Shown: positions 58,335 through 64,000 of the stretch, in pieces
How positions within the stretch are numbered: the stretch's first letter is position 1
Layout of the letters: each line of letters opens with the position of its first letter
Source: Chrysemys picta bellii
Lineage: Eukaryota > Chordata > Testudines > Emydidae
Length of the DNA: 64,000 nucleotides
Direction of reading: 5' to 3'
Assembly: GCF_011386835.1 (NCBI RefSeq)
Contig: NC_088798.1
Location: 6,138,001 to 6,202,000 of the forward strand
Notes under the pieces: generated by a model
The model's input: the letters and a program-made list of their open reading frames with translations, nothing else
Told to the model about the DNA's origin: nothing
Databases searched by the model: none
Made by a program: the position numbers and the translations under genes

Positions 58335-58833
58335 ATAATCAGTTTATCTGATGCCGATGTAGGCACGATGAGTTTGTCTAAGTCGCCACAGAACTTTTCT
58401 TTCTCGTTTTCAGCATTCGTCATGGTAGGAGCATAAGCGCTGATGGTGGTAACGTACCGCTTATGTTTCAATGGCAACTACAAAACCATTGGATGATCAC
58501 TTATGCCTTTAGGTAGACTTTTAAGCTTGCAAGCAATGGAGTTGCTAATGGCAAAGCCAACATACAGTTGTCCTGGCTCTGAGGCTGGGCAACCTCCCCA
58601 GAAGAATGTGTATCCTGCACCCATCTTTGCCAATTGACCTTCGTTCACTGAGCAAGGCAATGTCAACCCTATCCCTGGCCAGTTCTCTTGCAACGAGAGC
58701 TGTGCCTCTCTTAGGTCGGCTGGTGGAAGGGTTGTTGCATAAAGCGCTAACATTCCATGAAGCTAATGTAAGCCCAAGCGGCCGTGACCAGCCACACCTG
58801 CAAAGCCTGCACAGACTGGAGGCAGAGCTTAAA
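58335..58833 (-). mobile_element. RTE/BovB-like LINE endonuclease fragment, unit 2
   Basis: Counterpart of 24540-25020. On the minus strand: SVNEGQLAKMGAGYTFFWGG, GFAISNSIACKLKSLPKGIS, then RYVTTISAYAPTMTN and DKLIILE. Dead fragment into which CR1 inserted at 58834. Confidence 0.78.
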
Positions 58834-59228
58834 ATTCAGTCTGTTTGTTTGTTTTGGTTGTTTGAAGGACCGTGTGCTGTGGCTGGCAGTTGGAAGCTGT
58901 GAGCTTCAAAGGAAGGTTTGAAAGCTAGAAGCCTCTGGTAAGTGGCTGAGCCTTCATCAGTGGGCGGGGCATTCATACAGGCCAGGGCTTTATAAAGCAG
59001 CGCACAAGCGACCAGGGAGCTTTGCGACCAGGGGCTGCTAACAGGGAGTTTCGCAAGGGAGTTTGGAAGGGGAGCAGGAAGGGGGCGAGGGTCCCTTGCC
59101 GGTTCCATCTGTTTTCTCTTGATTCCCCTTAATACTTATAAAGCAACTACATTCATAACTTTTTGCTTAAACAACCCTTTCAGCGGAGAGGGGGCTGCAG
59201 ATGGGAGTTTGACAGAGGGAGGCTTACG

Positions 59229-60296
59229 ATGGTTAGGAAGACCCGCAACACCTGTGCCAGCACTGCTACTGTCTCCTCCACCTGTGCCTGTAGCCAGACA
59301 GAGCGCCTGAGCATGGATGCCTCTACCCAGATCCTGGTGTGGTTTTGCAAAGACTGTAACTTGCAATTTCCACTTACTGATATCCAGGCTGCGGGGACCA
59401 TCCAATGTGAGAGGTGCCTGCTGGTGGAATCTCTCAGGCAGCAGGTGGGAGAGCTACAGGAGGAGGTGGCTAGGTTGAGGAGCATCCGAATCCACGAGCA
59501 ATTCCTCGACAGTGTCCATGTGGAGACAGCTGAGGTAGCTGTCCCAGTACACAGGACTGCTGATACACCACTGGTGGAGGAGGAGATGGCTCAGGGTGGA
59601 CACTGGCAGCTGGTTACTTCTGGCAGCAGGCAGTGCTCCACCCTTGCTCCGAACCCTCCTGCCGTGGTTATAGGTAACCGTTATGCTCTTCTTGATACAG
59701 GAAAGAAGGAATCACTCCCTACAGTAAAGGAGGAGAAGCCTCGTACCCCTAAAGCTGGAAAGTCTGCTGCCACCACTGCGAATAGGAAACGTAGGGTAGT
59801 GGTGGTCGGAGACTCTCTGCTGAGGGGGACGGAGGCGCCCATCTGTCGCCCTGACATTTCATCTCGGGAGGTATGCTGCCTGCCGGGGGCCCGTATGCGA
59901 GACGTTACGGAGGCATTGTCGAGGATTATCCAGCCCTCTGACTACTACCCCATGCTACTCATCCATGTGGGCACAAATGATACTGCGCGGTGTGACACTG
60001 AGCAGATCAAGAGTGACTACAGGGCTCTGGGAGTACGGGTGAAGGAGTTTGGAGCGCAGGTGGTATTCTCTTCAATTCTTCCTGTCAAAGGTAGGGGCCC
60101 GGGCAGAGACAGATGCATCATGGAGGTGAATGCCTGGCTGCGAAGATGGTGTCGCCAGGAGGGCTTTGGCTTCCTAGACCACGGGATGCTATTCGAGGAA
60201 GGACTGCTAGGCAGAGATGGCGTTCACCTTTCGAGGAGAGGAAAGACCCTATTCGGACACAGACTGGCTAACCTAGTGAGGAGGGCTTTAAACTAG
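59229..60296 (+). CDS. CR1 ORF1 protein with SGNH esterase domain (355 aa)
   Basis: CR1 ORF1 is an accessory RNA/particle protein of the LINE. The start [12 protein letters not shown] is chosen over an in-frame ATG 66 bases upstream because the upstream part is low-complexity. Residues about 38-65 hold paired cysteines (CKDC, CERC; zinc-finger-like), followed by a heptad-rich [18 protein letters not shown] coiled coil. The C-terminal half is an SGNH/GDSL hydrolase: [11 protein letters not shown] with Ser196, HVGTND with Asn250, and DGVHLSRRG with Asp330/His333, so the catalytic set is complete. Intact, ends TAG at 60294-60296. Confidence 0.88.
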   Translation: MVRKTRNTCASTATVSSTCACSQTERLSMDASTQILVWFCKDCNLQFPLTDIQAAGTIQCERCLLVESLRQQVGELQEEVARLRSIRIHEQFLDSVHVETAEVAVPVHRTADTPLVEEEMAQGGHWQLVTSGSRQCSTLAPNPPAVVIGNRYALLDTGKKESLPTVKEEKPRTPKAGKSAATTANRKRRVVVVGDSLLRGTEAPICRPDISSREVCCLPGARMRDVTEALSRIIQPSDYYPMLLIHVGTNDTARCDTEQIKSDYRALGVRVKEFGAQVVFSSILPVKGRGPGRDRCIMEVNAWLRRWCRQEGFGFLDHGMLFEEGLLGRDGVHLSRRGKTLFGHRLANLVRRALN

Positions 60297-60379
60297 GTTC
60301 GACGGGGACAGGTGAGCAAAGCCCACACGTAAGTGGGGAACATGGAGACCGGGGAGATGGGTCAGAAACGAGAGGGAGT

Positions 60380-60997
60380 GTGGGCTATATTGGCAGAGAG
60401 AAAGGAGAGTCAGGACAAAACTGGGAGGAAAGATCAAACCAGTATCTTAGATGCCTATATACAAATGCGAGAAGTATGGGGAATAAGCAGGAAGAACTGG
60501 AAGTGCTAATAAATAAATACAACTATGACATTGTCGGCATCACTGAAACTTGGTGGGATAATACACATGATTGGAATGTTGGTGTGGATGGGTACAGCTT
60601 GCTCAGGAAGGATAGACAGGGGAAAAAGGGAGGAGGTGTTGCCTTATATATTAAAAATGTACACACTTGGACTGAGGTAGAGATGGACATAGGAGACGGA
60701 AGTGTTGAGAGTCTCTGGGTTAGGCTAAAAGGGGCAAAAAACAAGGGAGATGTCATGCTAGGAGTCTACTACAGGCCACCTAACCAGGTGGAAGAGGTGG
60801 ATGAGGCTTTTTTCAAGCAACTAACAAAATCATCCAAAGCCCAAGATTTGGTGGTGATGGGGGACTTCAACTATCCGGATATATGTTGGGAAAATAACAC
60901 AGCAGGGCACAGACTATCCAACAAATTCTTGGACTGCATTGGAGACAACTTTTTATTTCAGAAGGTTGAAAAAGCTACTGGGGGGAAGCTGTTCTAG
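60380..60997 (+). CDS. CR1 ORF2, N-terminal part: APE-type endonuclease (cut by frameshift)
   Basis: ORF2 nicks target DNA and primes reverse transcription. This part has [37 protein letters not shown] and [15 protein letters not shown], the successive motifs of the endonuclease. It ends in a premature stop just after KATGG. A one-base deletion in a run of six Gs (60979-60984) puts the rest, beginning [14 protein letters not shown], in another frame. Confidence 0.88.
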   Translation: MGYIGREKGESGQNWEERSNQYLRCLYTNARSMGNKQEELEVLINKYNYDIVGITETWWDNTHDWNVGVDGYSLLRKDRQGKKGGGVALYIKNVHTWTEVEMDIGDGSVESLWVRLKGAKNKGDVMLGVYYRPPNQVEEVDEAFFKQLTKSSKAQDLVVMGDFNYPDICWENNTAGHRLSNKFLDCIGDNFLFQKVEKATGGKLF

Positions 60998-60999
60998 AC

Positions 61000-63207
61000 T
61001 TGATTTTAACAAATAGGGAGGAACTCGTTGAGAATGTGAAAGTAGAAGGCAGCCTAGGTGAAAGTGATCATGAAATCATAGAGTTTGCAATTCTAACGAA
61101 GGGTAGAAGGGAGAACAGCAAAATAGAGACAATGGATTTCAGGAAGGCAGATTTTGGGAAACTCAGAGAGCTGATAGGTAAGGTCCCATGGGAATCAAGA
61201 CTGAGGGGAAAAACAACTGAGGAGAGTTGGCAGTTTTTCAAAGGGACACTATTAAGGGCCCAAAAGCAAGCTATTCCGCTGGTTAGGAAAGATAGAAAAT
61301 GTGGCAAAAGACCACCGTGGCTTAACCACGAGATCTTGCATGATCTAAAAAATAAAAAGGAGTCATATAAAAAATGGAAACTAGGACAGATTACAAAGGA
61401 TGAATATAGGCAAACAACACAGGAATGCAGGGGCAAGATTAGAAAGGCAAAGGCACAAAATGAGCTCAAACTAGCTACGGGAATAAAAGGAAACAAGAAG
61501 ACTTTTTATCAATACATTAGAAGCAAGAGGAAGACCAAAGACAGGGTAGGCCCACTGCTTAGTGAAGAGGGAGAAACAGTAACAGGAAACTTGGAAATGG
61601 CAGAGATGCTTAATGACTTCTTTGTTTCGGTCTTCACCGAGAAGTCTGAAGGAATGCCTAACATAGAGAATACTAATGGGAAGGGGGTAGGTTTAGCGGA
61701 TAAAATAAAAAAAGAACAAGTTAAAAATCACTTAGAAAAGTTAGATGCCTGCAAGTCACCCGGGCCTGATGAAATGCATCCTAGAATACTCAAGGAGCTA
61801 ATAGAGGAGGTATCTGAGCCTCTAGCTATTATCTTTGGAAAGTCATGGGAGACGGGAGAGATTCCAGAAGACTGGAAAAGGGCAAATATAGTGCCCATCT
61901 ATAAAAAGGGAAATAAAAACAACCCAGGAAACTACAGACCAGTTAGTTTAACTTCTGTGCCAGGGAAGATAATGGAGCAAGTAATTAAGGAAATCATCTG
62001 CAAACATTTGGAAGGTGGTAAGGTGATAGGGAACAGCCAGCATGGATTTGTGAAGAACAAATCATGTCAAACCAATCTGATAGCTTTCTTTGATAGGATA
62101 ACGAGCCTTGTGGATAGGGGTGAAGCTGTGGATGTGGTGTACCTTGACTTTAGTAAGGCATTTGATACGGTCTCGCATGATATTCTTATCGATAAACTAG
62201 GCAAATACAATTTAGATGGGGCTACTATAAGGTGGGTGCATAACTGGCTGGATAGCCGTACTCAGAGAGTTGTTATTAATGGTTCCCAATCCTGCTGGAA
62301 AGGCATAACGAGTGGGGTACCGCAGGGGTCTGTTTTGGGACCGGCTCTGTTCAATATCTTCATCAACGACTTAGATATTGGCATAGAAAGTACGCTTATT
62401 AAGTTTGCAGATGATACCAAACTGGGAGGGATTGCAACTACTTTGGAGGACAGGGTCATAATTCAAAATGATCTGGACAAATTGGAGAAATGGTCTGAGT
62501 TAAACAGGATGAAGTTTAACAAAGACAAATGCAAAGTGCTCCACTTAGGAAGGAAAAATCAATTTCACACATACAGAATGGGAAGAGACTGTCTAGGAAG
62601 GAGTACGGCAGAAAGGGATCTAGGGGTTATAGTGGACCACAAGCTAAATATGAGTCAACAGTGTGATGCTGTTGCAAAAAAAGCAAACATGATTCTGGGA
62701 TGTATTAACAGGTGTGTTGTGAGCAAGACACGAGAAGTCATTCTTCCGCTCTACTCTGCTCTGGTTAGGCCTCAGCTGGAGTATCGTGTCCAGTTCTGGG
62801 CGCCGCATTTTAAAAAAGATGTGGAGAAATTGGAGAGGGTCCAGAGAAGAGCAACAAGAATGATTAAAGGTCTTGAGAACATGACCTATGAAGGAAGGCT
62901 GAAAGAATTGGCTTTGTTTAGTTTGGAAAAGAGAAGACTGAGAGGGGACATGATAGCAGTTTTCAGGTATCTAAAAGGGTGTCATAAGGAGGAGGGAGAA
63001 AACTTGTTCACCTTAGCCTCTAAGGATAGAACCAGAAACAATGGGTTTAAACTGCAGCAAGAGAGGTCTAGGTTGGACATTAGGAAAAAGTTCCTAACTG
63101 TCAGGGTGGTTAAACACTGGAACAAATTGCCTAGGGAGGTTGTGGAATCTCCATCTCTGGAGATATTTAAGAGTAGGTTAGATAAACGTCTATCGGGGAT
63201 GGTCTAG
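61000..63207 (+). CDS. CR1 ORF2, C-terminal part: reverse transcriptase (735 codons open)
   Basis: The first residues complete the endonuclease (GESDHEII). The reverse transcriptase follows: [13 protein letters not shown] (about 252), [50 protein letters not shown] (about 438), [10 protein letters not shown] (FADD at about 469). The CR1 C-terminal region has [17 protein letters not shown] and [17 protein letters not shown]. The first ATG here is not the true start, since the frame continues from the frameshift. Stop TAG at 63205-63207. Confidence 0.92.
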   Translation: MILTNREELVENVKVEGSLGESDHEIIEFAILTKGRRENSKIETMDFRKADFGKLRELIGKVPWESRLRGKTTEESWQFFKGTLLRAQKQAIPLVRKDRKCGKRPPWLNHEILHDLKNKKESYKKWKLGQITKDEYRQTTQECRGKIRKAKAQNELKLATGIKGNKKTFYQYIRSKRKTKDRVGPLLSEEGETVTGNLEMAEMLNDFFVSVFTEKSEGMPNIENTNGKGVGLADKIKKEQVKNHLEKLDACKSPGPDEMHPRILKELIEEVSEPLAIIFGKSWETGEIPEDWKRANIVPIYKKGNKNNPGNYRPVSLTSVPGKIMEQVIKEIICKHLEGGKVIGNSQHGFVKNKSCQTNLIAFFDRITSLVDRGEAVDVVYLDFSKAFDTVSHDILIDKLGKYNLDGATIRWVHNWLDSRTQRVVINGSQSCWKGITSGVPQGSVLGPALFNIFINDLDIGIESTLIKFADDTKLGGIATTLEDRVIIQNDLDKLEKWSELNRMKFNKDKCKVLHLGRKNQFHTYRMGRDCLGRSTAERDLGVIVDHKLNMSQQCDAVAKKANMILGCINRCVVSKTREVILPLYSALVRPQLEYRVQFWAPHFKKDVEKLERVQRRATRMIKGLENMTYEGRLKELALFSLEKRRLRGDMIAVFRYLKGCHKEEGENLFTLASKDRTRNNGFKLQQERSRLDIRKKFLTVRVVKHWNKLPREVVESPSLEIFKSRLDKRLSGMV

Positions 63208-63297
63208 ACAGTATTTGGTCCTGCCATGCGGGCAGGGGACTGGACTCGATGACCTCTCGAGGTCCCTTCCAGTCCTAGAATCTATGAATCTATGAAA

Positions 63298-64000
63298 AAA
63301 GAGAAGCAGAGCAGAGCGGCTCACAGGGGGCAGGTAGTGGAAGGGAGCAGACTGGTGCTCTGAGGGGAAAATACTGCCCAGGAGCTCCTTGCCTGAGGAC
63401 TGACTGCACTAACCAGTGGAAACCTACAAAGGAGAGAGAAATGACTGAGCGTGCAGGTCAGAGACTTGGCTGAAGTGACTTACTCCATGAAGCTAAAGGG
63501 GTAGGAAGGGGAAGCGGCTTGACACCCCAATGTGTCCGGTGTAGCTGCCCACCATTTGGCCCCGATCCAGAGCCCAGTGGAGAGTGAAGGCCCGGGCTCT
63601 CCTATCCACTCCCAGAGGACATTACAGCACCAGGGACCTTCACTTAAGGCACTGGTCCCCAAACCTTTTTGTCACCCCCCCTTATCTGGTCCGTGCCTCC
63701 CTCAGAAGCCAAGGTCAGGAGCTGGGCCCAGGAGCAGGTCCAGGAGCCGAGGGCTCCAGTTGAGAGCAGGGCTGGCGCTGGGAGTGGGGCTGTGGTCAGG
63801 GGCAGGAACGGGGCCGCAGCTGGGGCTGGAGCTGCAGCAGGGGGTAGGCCAGAGTGGAGCTGGGAGCCGGCCCAGACCCCACCATGCCCCCCAGAACGTT
63901 CCTCCAGGCCTCTCTAAGGAGGCGTGCCCCACTGTTAAGGGACCCCTGATCTAAGATGATAGCCCTTCTGGAATAGACCTTGACTGCCCAAGGGCCCATT
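63298..64000. other. 3' flank continuing to the window edge
   Basis: Counterpart of 25020-25738. No gene; holds a hAT-like MITE. Confidence 0.6.
63650..63948. mobile_element. hAT-like MITE, unit 2 copy
   Basis: Counterpart of 25372-25686; termini CACTGGTCCCCAAAC and GTTAAGGGACCCCTG. Confidence 0.7.

Larger units (their letters stand above)
58834..63297 (+). mobile_element. Near full-length CR1 LINE
   Basis: About 4.46 kb with a 5' UTR (58834-59228), ORF1, ORF2 and a short 3' UTR ending in repeated GAATCTAT units (63275-63297). Absent from unit 1, where AGAGCTTAAAA joins GAGAAGCAGAGC directly, so it inserted after the duplication. No clear target duplication, as usual for CR1. One frameshift in ORF2 is the only obvious lesion, which marks it as young. 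Confidence 0.93.

Overview
This window is vertebrate genomic DNA, most likely from a cryptodiran turtle. It has AT/GC-mixed intronic sequence, GT-AG introns and no operon structure. It carries a near full-length CR1 LINE, L2-, RTE/BovB- and MIR-like fragments, two kinds of solo LTR, many hAT- and Harbinger-like MITEs, and at 52131-52340 a tRNA-derived SINE that matches the turtle Cry/PolIII family I know. The species cannot be named from the sequence.

The layout is a tandem segmental duplication. Bases 1-25738 align with 34628-64000, and the repeat unit is about 34.6 kb. Each unit carries one complete 12-exon cytochrome P450 gene of the CYP4B1 type on the + strand. Gene A runs 3069-21650 and gene B 37416-53549. 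All exons keep GT-AG sites, identical lengths (210, 142, 45, 128, 125, 152, 107, 191, 134, 65, 83, 169 bp of coding sequence) and compatible phases, so each gene predicts an uninterrupted 516-residue protein. The two proteins differ at about 23 residues by hand alignment. Both lack the I-helix glutamate that CYP4 enzymes use to bind heme covalently: residue 325 is Ala in A and Gly in B.

Downstream of gene A lies a third, older CYP4B1-like relic (26356-31438). It keeps exon 1, a frameshifted exon 2 and the 3' part of exon 12. Exons 3-11 are gone, and an antisense CR1 fragment abuts the broken exon 12. The equivalent part of the second unit lies beyond the right edge of the window.

The rest is mobile-element sequence. 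Shared by both units, hence older than the duplication: a solo LTR 1.1 kb upstream of each gene, a hAT MITE nested in CR1 in intron 4, a small hAT MITE in intron 5, CR1+Harbinger nests in intron 8, an L2 fragment in intron 9, and MIR plus CR1 in intron 11. Private to unit 1: hAT MITEs in introns 6 and 8, two palindromic Penelope-like pieces in introns 6 and 7, and a 26-bp microinversion in intron 9. A 3.1-kb block of intron 11 in unit 1, with a solo LTR, is replaced in unit 2 by a SINE. Private to unit 2: a 756-bp hAT-like element in intron 7, a 1.5-kb block downstream of gene B, a 348-bp palindromic Penelope-like insertion carrying hammerhead-like motifs, and the 4.5-kb CR1 (58834-63297) with intact ORF1 (SGNH esterase) and ORF2 (endonuclease-reverse transcriptase) broken by a single frameshift.

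I found no tRNA or rRNA gene, no CRISPR array and no host gene other than the P450s.
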